Shown here: positions 22,128 through 34,739 of the stretch, one piece after another
Layout: the number at the start of each line of letters is the position of its first letter
How positions within the stretch are numbered: position 1 is the first letter of the stretch
Assembly: GCA_030737875.1 (NCBI GenBank)
Contig: CM060918.1
Span: forward strand, 775,428,552-775,492,551
From: Allium sativum
Taxonomy: Eukaryota > Streptophyta > Magnoliopsida > Asparagales > Amaryllidaceae
Direction: 5' to 3'
DNA length: 64,000 nt
Notes under the pieces: generated by a model
Told to the model about the DNA's origin: nothing
Database searches by the model: none
Seen by the model: only the letters and a program-made list of their open reading frames with translations
Position numbers and translations under genes: made by a program

Positions 22128-24536
22128 GTAATTATTTTTCCATTATTCATATATATCTGAAATTTCCTTTACATTTACTGAAAATGAGAAGGTAACGGCA
22201 TTTGTTCTGGCTGATACACCTTATAAACCAAAAATCAATTTGAGAAGGTAACCGCATTTCCATGATTCATTCCAAAAATATATTTCTATTTGGGATTTCT
22301 TCACAATTGTTGTGGCTGATAATAATCAAGTAACCAAAAAACATTCATAGATTAAACTGATTTTGTAGATGTCCGTGTGCGTGTTATAATATTCTCTTCG
22401 TGCATATTTATATCAAAATCTGATATAAATGCGGAAAAGTTATGACAGTAGGTCATTTTTCCTTGCTTTGAGCGGAAGCATGTTCAGGAGGTGCTATAAG
22501 AATCAAGTTTGAAGTTTTGAAATAAAAAGATGAAGCACCAAAGTTGGTAAATATCATATTTTTAAATTGCCTACTGATTTTAGACAGCTGCTTATTGAAC
22601 ATGTTTTGATTCCTTTTAATATTACATTTCGATATTTAATAAAAAAACTAAAATCATCACTGGGCATAAATAAATTTAGTTGATGATCTTATTTTGGGGC
22701 TTCTGTAAATAGTGTCAACTAGAAGAAGGGGTCATGCAGATTTCAATTTAATTATAATTTTAAGACAAAATTAATTATATTTAATTATATCTAATAGATT
22801 TGTTTAATTTAATTTTCAATTTTTAAATTTGAATATCTTATTGTAATTTGAACTTCTTTTTCTTATATCGGTAACCCCCTACTAGCTGCTTTTGTTGAAA
22901 ATGACAAAGAATTATACCTTATTACTGTCATAAATTTGTCCCACCTACTTCATGTTAGGTAGCACATAAAGCACTTGACTACATAATAGTTTCCAACAAA
23001 TATGTTTCAATATTTATGAAGCGAACATACTCATATAACGTTGTACTACAAAACTCAAGTTTTCCACTACTAAATTCAATTGCCTTTTATTTTCATTTTG
23101 TTTTGTTAAGATTTATTAGTTCTATATAATTCTATGTGGTTGTATGTCTATATTCTGCCAGTGAAATATCTGTGGAAGGGCAGGTGCATGCCCGGTTTGT
23201 TCTGTTTTGCCTGTTTGCTACTGCTGTACCAATTTTATATAACTAATAGTTAATGATTTTTATTCCATTCAAGTCCGATTTATGCAATTCTATGTAAATC
23301 TATATGGATGTTTGGACCATTCAAGTGGTCGGTGACCTTGGCTTCAGAGTTTTTTCCATTTACTATGTCGGGTTTTTAAAACCAAATAATTAATTTTTCT
23401 TGCATAACTACTTCCTAAATATCCAAAAAGTACTAAACGATCATTTGTAAATAAAACTATTAAATATGGGCTCTGCAGCATCCATCTTTGAACTATAAAT
23501 CTATTAATGAGAACTATCATTAATCGTAATCTATAATCATTTATTTATTTTTATTATTATCAAGTTATAAGGTCTTATATTATCAGATTTGCTACCGAAG
23601 CAATACTTATTCCATCTACGAGCTCACCTTTTTTCCTCCATCCTTTTCCTTTTCCTAATACATTCATATATAATGCTTTTGTTTATTTATGCATAAGTCT
23701 ATCTTTTACGATATTGTTATCCTATTGGATAAAAATTATTTCATGATAACAACATTTAAAGTTTTGAGAATGGAGGTGGGAAGACCATATTAGTGAACTA
23801 CTTTTACATGAATAACTATGATCTTTAAGATCTAATTTCTATCTCATGGTTCACATAAAACACCAAAATATGATTCATGGAAAATAAGTGATACTTAATG
23901 CACTATTGAACTGCATAAACAAGGTAACTAATTTTGCTAAACTGAATACTTGATGCACTATACACATGTTGCAACTTATTTTTGCTCATTCGCGGGCATC
24001 TGTTCGAATTAGCAATTCGATTTCTGGTGTATGCATGGACATATAGAGATTGCTCAGTGTTCTTAGTGGATACAAGTTCAACAACAGACCCTTCTCTGTT
24101 GATCCTAACCTGCAAAGATTAAAATACCAGAATAGGTACATCAGTTTGTACTCTTTGTTACATGGTAACTCATTTATCAGCTGCATATGTAGATCTGATA
24201 TTCTTTCTACTAATTGCTACTGAAACCTGCTATTTTTCACTATGCTATATAAGCTGGTGCAACATTTACAAAACTAACAAAATTACTGGCCTTTTATAAT
24301 TGTCACGGCTTGATGCACTATATATTATCTACCCACATATGATTGGTACTTTATTTTTAATTCATTAGTTTTTACGTTGTATAGAATCACACTATTTTCA
24401 GTTGTAACACGACTGTACATAATTTTTGAAAATAGAGGAAATAAGTTGTAAAACAAAAATATAGAGGCGATCTAAACCCCAGACCCAGGCATTATGCATT
24501 TCTTTGAATCTAAATATATATATAATTTTTCCTTAG

Positions 24537-24647
24537 TAATTATGTTTGAATTCCCAAAGAAACGTGACGAAGACATCATAGGCTATGTATACAAATAATG
24601 GCCTAATGTGATGTTCAACGATGGTATTATGCTTTGTTGCCATGAAG
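24537..24647 (+). pseudogene. Captured or decayed exon inside the Helitron
   Basis: It is bounded by TTCCTTAG and GTATGTTT. One frame reads FPKKRDEDIIGYVYK, a TAA, then WPNVMFNDGIMLCCHE. The TAA is one C-to-T step from CAA. This pattern of a credible peptide with a deamination-type stop matches the segment at 22008-22127. They may come from the same source gene, which I cannot identify. Confidence 0.4.
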
Positions 24648-27110
24648 GTATGTTTCATTATGGTTGCTGATGTGTTATTTTGCTCTCAATTATCTTTTTG
24701 GTGTATTTGTTCCCAGTCTAATTTGGATAAAACATGCAACTATCTTGATAGTGGACTATAACTGAAATTTATTAGTCTACTGACAGTACATCCGAGAATA
24801 AAAATATCAGTTTTGCTTCAATAACGATTGCATAACTTTCTTTGTTGTATATTACTGATCGGCTTATACAGTAGTTATCCAAGGTATGCGAATGATAGAG
24901 CCTCCATTCACGATGGATGTCACTTTTGTAATATTCTGAACTTATTTCATAACCACTATAGTTCTTTATAAGTTAAAAAAAAAAAAAAAAAACTGATTTA
25001 GCTTTTTTTTTTTTTACTTTAAATGTTAAAAACAGGAAGGCGGTAAATCTTTGGCAAATGCTTGAGTGTTTCCTTCTTCCCTAACCATAAGGTATATAAT
25101 TAAATTTGTAATCAGCGACTGAATCCAACTCAAGAAAAAAGAAATGTTCACAATAATGGTGCGATGTATTGATGTTTCAATTCATGTAATTTCATTGTCT
25201 TTACCTAGTTATATTACGGTTATTAAATTCAAGCTTCGATTGCATTATGTACTTAACTTAGATATGCATTAATTAAAATATTATGCAATCCTTGATGTGA
25301 GGTCAACTTTTATACGGGAGATGTCGTCTTGGATAAAATCCAATTGGGAACAAGAACCAAAATTTAGTTATTGCAAACTTAATAATAAGATCAGCTATCA
25401 ACTAGATTCCAATTTCAATATGCAGAATGCTAAAGAATTGTGTTTTGAACTGCGCATATTAAAACATAAGTTCTCTCATAATTTTTTTAATTGTTGTTGG
25501 TTTAGTACTTTTTATGGTCGAATTCATGGCATCCACGTAATAATCATGCTTGAATTATGCTGCGAGTAGCTGTACTACATGATGCGTGATTGTGCTAACT
25601 TGGTCAAAAATAATTTGTTATCATGCTATGGATGTTGATAATGAGTTTACTGGAATTTTAAACTCATAGTTAAGTTATTAAGTTTTCTGATTACTTATTA
25701 TATTTTGATTATGCCAACATATTAATATGAATTATATATTTCATTTGATGTTTAGTAATAGCATTTTAAAGTGAGCATGCAACCCATTTTCCAAGCTGCA
25801 ATGTTGGTCTTCATTTATTTCTTGACATCATTTCTTGAAATCATGTACTATATAATATAAAAAGTGATTTCAAATTCATATGGCCTTTCATTCCCGCTCT
25901 GTGAAAAAGAAATTGTGAAACATTATTTGTTGCGGAAGCTGTGTTTGCTACCAAAAGACCATGTAATAAGCATGAAAATGTAGGATTTGATCTTCTTTCA
26001 CAGAGATAACTTGGTAGAATGGTAGTTTCAAATATTCTGTTTTCTGACTGAAAGCTAACTGGATCCCTTATGGTCAAGAGCTCCAGAACAATGCTTACAG
26101 CTGCAGTGAGCATCGCTATTTGGTTGCCGCAACCATGTGCGAAATAACCCATTTTCAACAAAATGCTCCCTCAGATTGGTATTTCTCATAAATGTGTTGT
26201 CTTACTTTAGTAGGGTAGGAAAGTGATTGAGTTTGGTGAATTATATTTGGATGCTGGGATGTAGACTTAACTTTTACAGAGTAGCAGTATCATATGTTAT
26301 CGTGATATATTGTCAAAATGAACTGATTTTGGATTTGTGTGCATCGCATGTTCAATGTGTATTGATGTGGATGGAATGGCCATTCTGTGTTTTGTAGTTT
26401 CTAAGTCAGGAGCTTTGGTTTATATGGTGACTGAAAATCAACTAAGGTTAGGTTATAAACGATAAAGGTTTTTGTTTGAAAAAAAAATATGAAGCCTTAA
26501 AATAAAATTATAATCAGATTGTACAAACCAAGACATTATGTACAAATGCAAAGCTTAATTACACCAGGCTATTGTTGGAAAAAATAACATTGGAGCCCAA
26601 GTCTTATAAAATCAATGTCACAAGTGCCTCACCCTAGCATGTCCAGCATTAAATCAACAATACTCTAGAGCGTAGCAACTATAACACAACACACAGCAAA
26701 AACAAATACCTCTAAAAAATTACAACCATGTAGAATAAACCAAAGCAGCTGTAATTGATTTATTCATCATTTGAGTTTTGTCTATATTCTGTTATGTTTA
26801 ATTTTAATGTAGTATCTTAGCAAAAAAATGTTGAAAATAAAAATGATATTATATGATTCGGTTCTTGAATAACCAATACTATTGATTTGATTATTAAATA
26901 TAGTTATAGATACAGGAGTTAGTGCGTTTCCTTTGTATTTCATATTGACTGCGGCATTTATTGTCATTTATTTTTATAGTAATTATAATAATCCTGAAAG
27001 CCTTTGAAAGTTGCATCTTCATTTCTATGTACGCTTTATGTATGATTACTTTCTAAGGATGGCTGACCATTACCTGCTGAAATCGTGTAAAGTGTTTGAC
27101 AAGGAATGAA
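24648..27110. other. Helitron interior, no gene recognised
   Basis: AT-rich. The open frames at 25297-25569 and 25841-26161 have no recognisable similarity and no splice-site support. They are treated as chance. Confidence 0.4.
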
Positions 27111-27114
27111 TTGA

Positions 27115-27260
27115 AGCAGTATCACAGTAGTATTTCAGGGGGGAAAAACAAAGATAAAATGGTGATTACAATTAAAAAAAAAAAAAAAAAAAAAAAACTG
27201 AAGCAGCGTCACATTAACATTTATGGAAGAAAAAACAAAGATAAAATGACAATTACAATA
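27115..27260. repeat. Imperfect tandem duplication, about 86-bp period
   Basis: GAAGCAG..TCACA...AAACAAAGATAAAATG..AATTACAAT appears at about 27115 and again at about 27201. The two copies are separated by an A run of about 24 bases. Confidence 0.65.
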
Positions 27261-27270
27261 AAAATATAAT

Positions 27271-27414
27271 TGTATTTGGTGCGCTAATCGTAGGCTTTAA
27301 TGTTTAACTCTTAGTTTAAGGCCTAAATAAATCAAGACATACTGTATTTGGTGCGCTAATTGTAGGATATAATGTTTACTTTTAGTTTAAGGCTTATATA
27401 AATCAGGACAATAG
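27271..27414. repeat. Two-copy tandem repeat, 72-bp period
   Basis: TGTATTTGGTGCGCTAAT starts at 27271 and again at 27343. Both copies continue with GTAGG..ATAATGTTT-like sequence and TTAGTTTAAGGC. Further weaker echoes continue to about 27540. Confidence 0.8.
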
Positions 27415-28486
27415 ATGACATTGTTTAATTTCAATGCCTGAATGAATTTAATGCCTGGACTTTAAGGTTTATATAAATTTAATCAAAGCAGTAAATGAGG
27501 TTGTTTAATTTCATTACCTGGACGTACTTAATGCTAGAACTTGAACGATAGAATATCAAGCAATACCATATTGTTAGGATAGTAAACACTTAAACGTTTC
27601 AACTCCGATAATCAAAGAATTGAGATATCTTCATAATTTTATCAGTAGGTTGTATTCTAAAACAATTTAATGGCTGTCTATAATGTAAAAACATGTTGAA
27701 TATAGAACTCACTTTTTATTTTGAACATGAACTTTTTATTTATTATTATAATTTCCAGGATCTCTGGATAATATTTACTAACTTTAAACTTCACTTTGTC
27801 TGCAGACTGATGGGGCGGACTGTTTCTTAGAATATGAGGTATTCTTAAAATGGCTAAAGTTTCGAGGATTTCGCTGGAAGAATATATAATGTTTTTTTGG
27901 CAAATGGGCTTCAAGTTGTTTTCCTAAATGACTATATCTGCTCTTATCAATTATAAATGATGTAAGACCCTGCTTTCATGTCAGTTGTCACCAGACCAAA
28001 TTGTCGTCATAATTGAGAAAAACAAGGAGTAGGTTGTATTTATTCCAAAGGAGGATAATGATAGTTATGAATCAGTGTGATGTTGTAAACTATTTAGATG
28101 GATTTATATATAGATTCATAATCTATTTGTACGTTTGTTTTGGGTGATAACTGAAAGTTGTATTTTCCTGTTTTTATAATAGTTGATGCTGTTTTTTCTT
28201 TTTCTGTTTTGATACCTAATGTAGAAGTTTATACCATGTAAAATTCTGACATATTTTTTTTCTGATTAATGCAGAATTTAATTCATACAATATATTTTAA
28301 AATTTAATGCAGAATTTTTTTTTCTGTTTTTAGAGTAGTTGTTTTGATAATTTTGTCATTGCATGTCAAATGTATTATGGGCATAGGATGCACTCTCTAA
28401 TGCAATGGTAGTTTTGATTATAACAAATGAAGGATGCTTACAGAAATATGGCTTGAGCCCGTATGCGAAGCACGGTTCGCACTTGT

Positions 28487-28814
28487 TTATAAATAATGTT
28501 AATTTAATATCTGGCTGTGTCATCTGTTTTTAGCCTACTATCATCAGACATGGACTAAAACACTGACATATGGGTTTAACTGAAATTTAGTCATGTCTTT
28601 AGATGAGCTGAAGTTCTCGTTCATTAAAGATCCTTTACAATAAAACAAAGATTGTTTGCTCATTTTTCAAAATATTTGTGAATAGGGGTAACAACAAGTC
28701 TAATAATTTTTTCTTTTAAATGATGTGTACCATTTACACCCGACTAACTTTCCGCTTTTTCTATCTGTATTATGTAACAAATTCATTAGCTATGTGGTTA
28801 TATAATACTTTCAG
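28487..28814 (+). other. Intron sequence upstream of a host exon
   Basis: AT-rich sequence ending in TAATACTTTCAG at 28814, a good 3' splice site. No other feature is seen. Confidence 0.45.
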
Positions 28815-28952
28815 TCCAAGAAGCAAAAGAAAGAGCTATTGGTTGAGTTAGAAGTACAGGAACAACATGATTAGGAGCTTACTAGTATTGTTAGGGAGCC
28901 GCTTCTTGCTCCAAAACAAGCAGTCGCTGTGCTAAAATCATGATCTCGAAGA
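28815..28952 (+). pseudogene. Exon of the decayed host gene
   Basis: The 138-base segment lies between acceptor TACTTTCAG and donor GTATGC and is 46 codons in phase 0 at both ends. It reads as a charged, helical peptide starting SKKQKKELLVELEVQEQHD, followed after a TAG by ELTSIVREPLLAPKQAVAVL. A TGA lies three codons before the end. The stops are TAG (one C-to-T step from CAG) and TGA (one C-to-T step from CGA), as expected from methylcytosine deamination. Its frame runs directly into the exon starting at 29051. I cannot name the protein. Confidence 0.6.
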
Positions 28953-29050
28953 GTATGCTTTTCTCCGGTGCATCCATTGAAAATGAATTAATTAATTATA
29001 TGAGTTGCTTATGGTATTTGCGTACTTTCCTTTTCCTTTTTCTTTTTCAG

Positions 29051-29056
29051 AGGAGC
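29051..29056 (+). pseudogene. First six bases of the host exon split by the retrotransposon nest
   Basis: A 98-base intron (28953-29050) ends TTTTTCTTTTTCAG. The exon begins AGGAGC and is then cut by the end of element C. Its continuation is at 63561. GGAGC (29052-29056) is the target duplication shared with 63556-63560. Confidence 0.7.
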
Positions 29057-30834
29057 TGTGACGACCGCCCATAGCCCCCGCACTAAATAAGAGGAATAAT
29101 GTGTTGAAAGGTGTGCACGACAGCTATGAACGATCATTAGAGTAGGTAAATATCATCGGAACCTGTCGTAAATCTCACAGCACAAGAATAAAATATAATA
29201 GAACATATACAACAGGTAATAGTAGTGAAGCATCACATAGCAAACTTTTCAAAGTTTCACAACATCCTGAAAGATTATCCCAACATCATAGGAAATATAA
29301 AGTATGTACATAAAGCCTCACTACAACGCTCATAGAGCAACTCAAACAACGGAAACAGAAATACTAGATATTAGTAAAAGTAATACACCTGTCTCCTGCT
29401 CGCCTTCGCATAGCAGCATCGTCCTCACTAATCACCTGTCATCTGCTACTTAGTATGCCCATCCACAACTGGATTAACAGCCCAATGTAATAAGAGGAAA
29501 CATAAAACCTTGAGTCAGACAATAATTTTAGTGAGCGATAAAATAGCTAACAAACTTTATAAATAGTATATGAGAATGGATAGATAAACATACTAATCTA
29601 CCCACAACACCAGAGAAAAATTCAACCCATTCTTCCCCACATCGGACAGTGATAGCCTTTACATTAAACAATTCAACCATTCATCCATGGAAACCAGAAA
29701 CACCCATTCAATCATGGTAAAGCACTCATGACATCCAGATTATATATCTCATGTAAACCATCCTAATCGAATTCAATGTCCCTCAAGTACACGCCCCAAA
29801 GGCCTAAACCAACATCAGACAAGCACTCAAGGAACATCTCCTTCGATGTTGGACAACCTACATGAGACGGTACAAACAGAACAACCAATCATCCATGACT
29901 GACTATGGCTATCACCGCCAATCCTGCTTTGAAACCATCGTTAATCGTATGACGGCCAACCTTACCACATGTCAAGGGCTAATAGTAACCCCAGTTCTAG
30001 CAAAACTCCATACACCTTCCAACGATACGTATGTATGTGCATCCTTGACAACTAGGCCTTTCAACGATACCCAGGGTACTCGACATACAACAGGTCTTTT
30101 AGACGTCTTTAGTGTACCCCTACTTCGAGCCTGCTAGAACTTATGACAACGATAATCTCTCAGTCTTCACATCTCTAGTCATCCAACCCGACGACTTTTC
30201 ATAGCTCAAGCGACCTTCTCAAGCAACCATATTCACTAACTCACGACCTTTGAGTAGCCACCTTATTCGCTGTTCTCCACCGATCAACGAGCACATTTCA
30301 ACACTTTGAACCTTCCTACTTGAATTTACTTCGAAGTCACACCATCACCGAGCCAAGTTACATCACTGTGCTGCAGTTAGGGTTCAAGGGGTTTCCCCTG
30401 AAAAATATTATTTTCAGACCTTTTTGTTCAAATCCGAGTCATACCTGAAAAATAAATTTTTTCAGAAATGACCCTGTTATGCACGACCGACCAGATCATG
30501 CTCGACCCCTATGAGCACGACCGACCAGATGTTGCTCGACCCCAATCCTTCAATCAGAAGCCATCCTGGACGACTAAGTCTCCTGACCGACCTACCCCAG
30601 GCCATGCTCGACCCAAACATGCTTGAGCCAACACTGCCTGACCATACTTCCTTCAACCAAAACCATGCTCGAGCCCATGCTCGACCGACCCTAACTTGCT
30701 CGACCAGAACTGCTGCTCGACCCTGACCAAGTCCTGCTCGAGCCTAGGCTCGCTCTACCCGACTATGTGCGACCGACACTGTGACTTGTTCTCCAAGACA
30801 ACACTACGACCGACCGACCCGAGATGGTCACGAA
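29057..30834 (-). repeat. 3' LTR of element C, first (right-end) part
   Basis: The LTR terminus on the plus strand is TGTGACGACCGCCC. The sequence matches 60739-62515 closely, including blocks at 29080, 29870 and 30480. It holds many copies of GCTCGACC/CGACCGACC-type motifs at 30480-30830. It is interrupted at 30834 by solo LTR E. Confidence 0.92.
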
Positions 30835-32504
30835 TGTAACAACCCGCATCCTATGCATCGGAGGATCGTAGTATATTTATTTCTTCCTTATATGAAGTCG
30901 TATGGTCATGTAACTTTGGGAAACAACCATTAAAGTCATTCCCATGTTCATGATTTTTGTCGATTTTTAAAAGACCGTTTTGCCCCTAGCTAATCTTGTT
31001 TCGGCCATAACTTTTGATTGCAAAGGAATTTTGACCTAAAATCACTTCCATTAGATTCATTTGATGGTTTACCTTTCCGTAGGGTGGTCACATGTGAGAA
31101 ACGGGCTTAACGTTTGGGAGATATGGCTGAAATAAGGTTTGGAAGGTGAAAAAATGCTTAACCGGGCCAAATAGGGTGATTAGTGAATGAGCCCATGACC
31201 CATTTCGGAATTAGGGTTATGGGGAGGCTGAAAAGAGTTAGAGTTTCATTCCATTTCAGTTTTCTAGCCTCCACTTACCTCTTAGATACCCTAAAAATGG
31301 CCTCCAACCTCTAAATCACCTCCAAATCACTTTCTACTTGAAGATTGGGCTTAGCAACATCAAATCAAGAGAGATCAACACCAAATCAACATTAGAGCTG
31401 CTGTTTAGCATTGGGATTCGCACCAAATCAGAGATTTATTTCAGATTTAAGGTTTATTTGTGGCTAAGGTGAGTGATTTGCATAGTTCCTCACTAATTAT
31501 GGCTAATTACGGGTAATTAGTGTTAATTAGCGAATTTAAACATGATAAAATTCTGGAAAAATACTTATAAATTCTTAAATAATGTTTTTGGCCTCTGATA
31601 TGAATTTGGGTTAATTTGGTTAAGTTTTGCTAATCCTATCATTAGTTATGCCTAAACATGCTTAAGGGAAAATATGGGGTTTTGGCTATGTTTGATCCAT
31701 TTTAACCTATCATATTGATGTTTTGGTGTTTGAGGTCACTTCTACTTGTTGCTATGACTTTGTGGTATGCTTTGTGATTGATTAGAATACTTAGAATGGT
31801 CGAAAACGTCATCGAATGGCGTAAAATGTTCGCTGGAAAAAGTTGCAGAAAAGCAGTGCAAGCTTTCGGATCGGATCGGGTGGATGAGCTCGGACCGGGC
31901 AAAGGATCACCGAAACGAACCGTAGCTTAGCACAAGAGAAAGTATGGCAAAAAGGAAGGCCACAAAGGTTGAACTGGGATCGGATCGGAGCGGATGGGAA
32001 TAGGAAGGGGGATCAGATTGGGCTAAGGAAGGGGGATCGGATCAGAGCGGATGGGAATAAGGAAGGGGATCGGATCGGACCAGAAGGCCAAGCCAGGAGC
32101 TAAGAGAGTGGAGGACCCGGACCGAACCAATACGACGTGAAGGACCCGAACCGAATCGATGAAGCAAACTGATGGAGCAAAAGGGAACCCAAACCGAACC
32201 AATACGACGTGAAGGACCCGAACCGAACCGAGATGCATACCTATGACCGAACCGAACCGATGGCAAGGAGGAATCCGAACCGATCCAGTATTAACCAATA
32301 ACCCGAGATGCAAAGGTTGTCCAAGTTGGAAGTTAGAGCTCAGGATCTAGTTGGGAACCAATGAATTCACTTCATGATTGGGCTTTGCTGCGGGACGTGT
32401 GCTAAGGAGTTGTCGACGTTCATAACTTCGATTCACCATGAATGATAGGACTACGTTATCAGTGCAGTAGAGTCATTATGACTCGAGGGGCAAAGTGATC
32501 GTAG

Positions 32505-32645
32505 TAAGACTATGAGACAGCGCAGATGGGGTGAACAACTCCATGGGGGCAAAATGGACATAGTAAAGGATTAGTAAGGCTATGAGCCAGCGCAGATGGG
32601 GTGAACAACTCCATGGGGCAAGTGGACATAGCGAAGGATTGGTGG
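32505..32645. repeat. Two-copy tandem repeat in solo LTR E
   Basis: CAGCGCAGATGGGGTGAACA occurs at about 32519 and 32588. Each copy is followed by ACTCCATGGGG and a TGGACATAG block. A degenerate third copy (CAGTGCAGTGAAGAC) follows. Confidence 0.85.
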
Positions 32646-33094
32646 CTATGTATCAGTGCAGTGAAGACATTTATGACTTCATGGGGCAAGGTGATCATAG
32701 CAAAGTATTGAGGTGATCGAAGTGGTGAATATCGTATGCTTTACGCACTGAGTAAGAGATGTGAGGATGGTTGTTATGCTTGATTGTTTGCCATCACTAT
32801 GACATGCACACCCCCACCCCCGTTATCTTTACACCATTTGAAATGGTACCTTAGAGTATTGTACAGTATGTAGTGCTAACTCTTTGGTTGCAGGTCCAGG
32901 TTCAGGTATGGTTTAGTATACCTGTTATTGTTCTGTTTAGATGCTTATCGCTCATACCAGACTTTTGTCTGCCCCAGAGTTTTATGTCTCTTCTTATGAC
33001 TCTGGGTGCTCACACGAACAGACTAGAGACAGGTTAGTTGGTGATGTGCGAGTAGCTGATCCGGAGGCGAGCAGGAGGCTTCCACATGTGATAT

Positions 33095-33102
<8 letters not shown>

Positions 33103-33161
<59 letters not shown>
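33103..33161. repeat. AT microsatellite in solo LTR E
   Basis: A (TA)n run of about 57 bases preceded by (CATA)n. Confidence 0.97.
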
Positions 33162-33163
<2 letters not shown>

Positions 33164-33526
33164 TATCCTCCCTGTGTCGTTGGTGGTCGCTACTTGGGCA
33201 TTAGTAGTGTACCTCCCTTATCTTGCATTTGCTTTTTGAGATAGTTTGAAAAGTTGTAATAATGTTGGCTTTGGATCATAAGTTGTACTTGGATTTTCCG
33301 CTGCTATGTTAGTTTGTTTTCAGCTTATGCACTGTCTCACCTGTTTTATGTCAAGTATGTTGTTATTATATTTTATTCCATGCGTTGTGAGACATTCTAC
33401 AGGTTCCTTGTTAGTTCATTTCCTTCTTTCCTTTCCTTCTGACGACCGTTCCGTGCTAACTGGACATGTGTACAGCGCACTTTTGGAGTAAATGTCGGTT
33501 GGAGCGGGGTGGGCCGTCACAACGAA

Positions 33527-34560
33527 CGACCCAAAACCTGCACTCCACCATTTCCACTTCGATTTCGACCAAAACTTCGCCAAACGATAGATTCGACGAA
33601 ACCAACTTGTCAAATCCATCAAATACGACCACAAACATGATATGAATCCATTAACAACATGAAAACGATGATTATCACTAAAAATTATGTAAATCACTCC
33701 AACATCATGATGATTTATCATATGCACAAAATTATAGATCCAACTTACATAATCATATAAAATGGCATAGGAATTACCAATTTAAACTTGCTAAAATAGA
33801 TCATAGGGTGATTCGTATGAAAATGGACTTTTCATGGAATAGATCTATGGTTAAACACTTGAATATGATAAAAACATGATCAAACACTCATAATTGAATC
33901 CATGTGAGAGATGCAAATCACTCACCGGTCCTCCCAAATAAGCAAAAATCAATGCAATAAGAATCTGGACAACAAGCACTTCAAACCAAACCCCTTGATC
34001 CGATGAATACCCGCTTTAAATGATGTAGATCTAGCCTCCAATGGTGTAGATCTTCGATTCGCTTTCTTAGATTTTGATTTTTAATAGTGGAAAGTTGTTA
34101 GAGGAAGGAGGAACACAGGCCAACTAATGAGAGAATAGAGAAACTAAACCATTTCTCATACCTCTCACCCCCCTATTTATACCCTTCCACTAGCCCACTA
34201 ACGGGCCTTTCCAAATCAGCCCATTGTGGCTCTCCAAACCTGAACAATCAACTGAAAAACCTTAAAACAACGATTCCTCCCAACCTGCTAAACCAAATCT
34301 TTAATGTAACCTCTTACGGAAAGGAAATCATCATTTCCTTTCCAATGGCACAGGTCTCACAACCTGATTCGACCTGAGTCAAAAGTTATGCCCTATAAAA
34401 GACTGATAGGGGAAATGGTCATAAACAAAATCAGTAAAAATTATGGACATGTCTAACATCCCCATAAGCAACATACTAATATATGAGAATGATCCAACCC
34501 TCAGGGAATAAAATAAAAATATTTTACAATCTTCTGATACGTAAAATGTAGGTTGTTACA
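33527..34560 (-). repeat. 3' LTR of element C, second (left-end) part
   Basis: It resumes the C LTR after solo LTR E and matches 62516-63555. On the minus strand it begins TGTAACAACCTACATTTTACG at 34560. A TATA box (minus-strand GTATAAATAG) lies at 34173-34182, matching 63165-63174 in the 5' LTR. The two parts together are about 2810 bp against 2817 bp for the 5' LTR. Confidence 0.92.
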
Positions 34561-34578
34561 TTCTACCCCTTAAGAATT
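34561..34578 (-). promoter_or_regulatory. Polypurine tract of element C
   Basis: On the minus strand TTCTTAAGGGGTAGAA immediately precedes the TG of the 3' LTR, the expected site and composition for plus-strand priming. Confidence 0.75.
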
Positions 34579-34739
34579 TCGCTCCCGTAATTCCAAGCAA
34601 ACACAAGAAACCACAACAATTTTGCATGCCTATCATTCATGAGAAGCTAATTCTATCATCTAGACTAGCAACCATCAAGCCATGCATCCATAGTCTTATC
34701 CTAGCACGCGAAATTCTATCAAACAATCAATAAGATACA

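Larger units (their letters stand above)
19924..28486 (+). mobile_element. Putative non-autonomous Helitron carrying gene fragments
   Basis: The left end, TCTATACTATATTATAATA (19924), starts with TC and resembles known plant Helitron 5' ends. The right end is GAGCCCGTATGCGAAGCACGG, followed after a short interval by CACTTGT, ending CTTGT at 28486. This fits the CTRRT terminus with a small GC-rich hairpin about 11 bases before it. The insertion lies between an A (19923) and a T (28487), as Helitrons require, with no target duplication. No Rep/helicase was found. At least three exon-like segments lie inside. The ends are recognised by resemblance only, so the boundaries need confirmation. Confidence 0.6.
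30835..33521 (+). mobile_element. Solo LTR E (gypsy-type, 2687 bp) inside the 3' LTR of element C
   Basis: It begins TGTAACAACCCGCATCC and ends GGGCCGTCACA. ACGAA at 30830-30834 is repeated exactly at 33522-33526, and the C LTR sequence resumes after it as in the intact copy at 62515. No internal coding region remains, so it is inferred to have formed by recombination between two LTRs. Inside are a TCGGATCGGA/GGATGGGAATA-type repeat (31975-32090) and a CCGAACCGAA/ATACGACGTGAAGGACCC repeat (32110-32230). A two-copy repeat of about 76 bases lies at 32505-32640 and an (AT)n tract near 33105-33160. Confidence 0.93.

Noticed and set aside
25841..26161. Minus-strand 106-codon frame in the putative Helitron
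   Set aside because: No recognisable domain and no splice or expression support, so it was not called.
29862..30726. Frames of 91 and 71 codons in the 3' LTR of element C
   Set aside because: Repeated as near copies in the 5' LTR (61547 and 62192). They are LTR sequence rich in CGACC motifs and do not resemble any protein.
33103..33161. AT-rich tract as an origin or matrix-attachment site
   Set aside because: It is a plain microsatellite inside a solo LTR and nothing in the sequence supports a further role.
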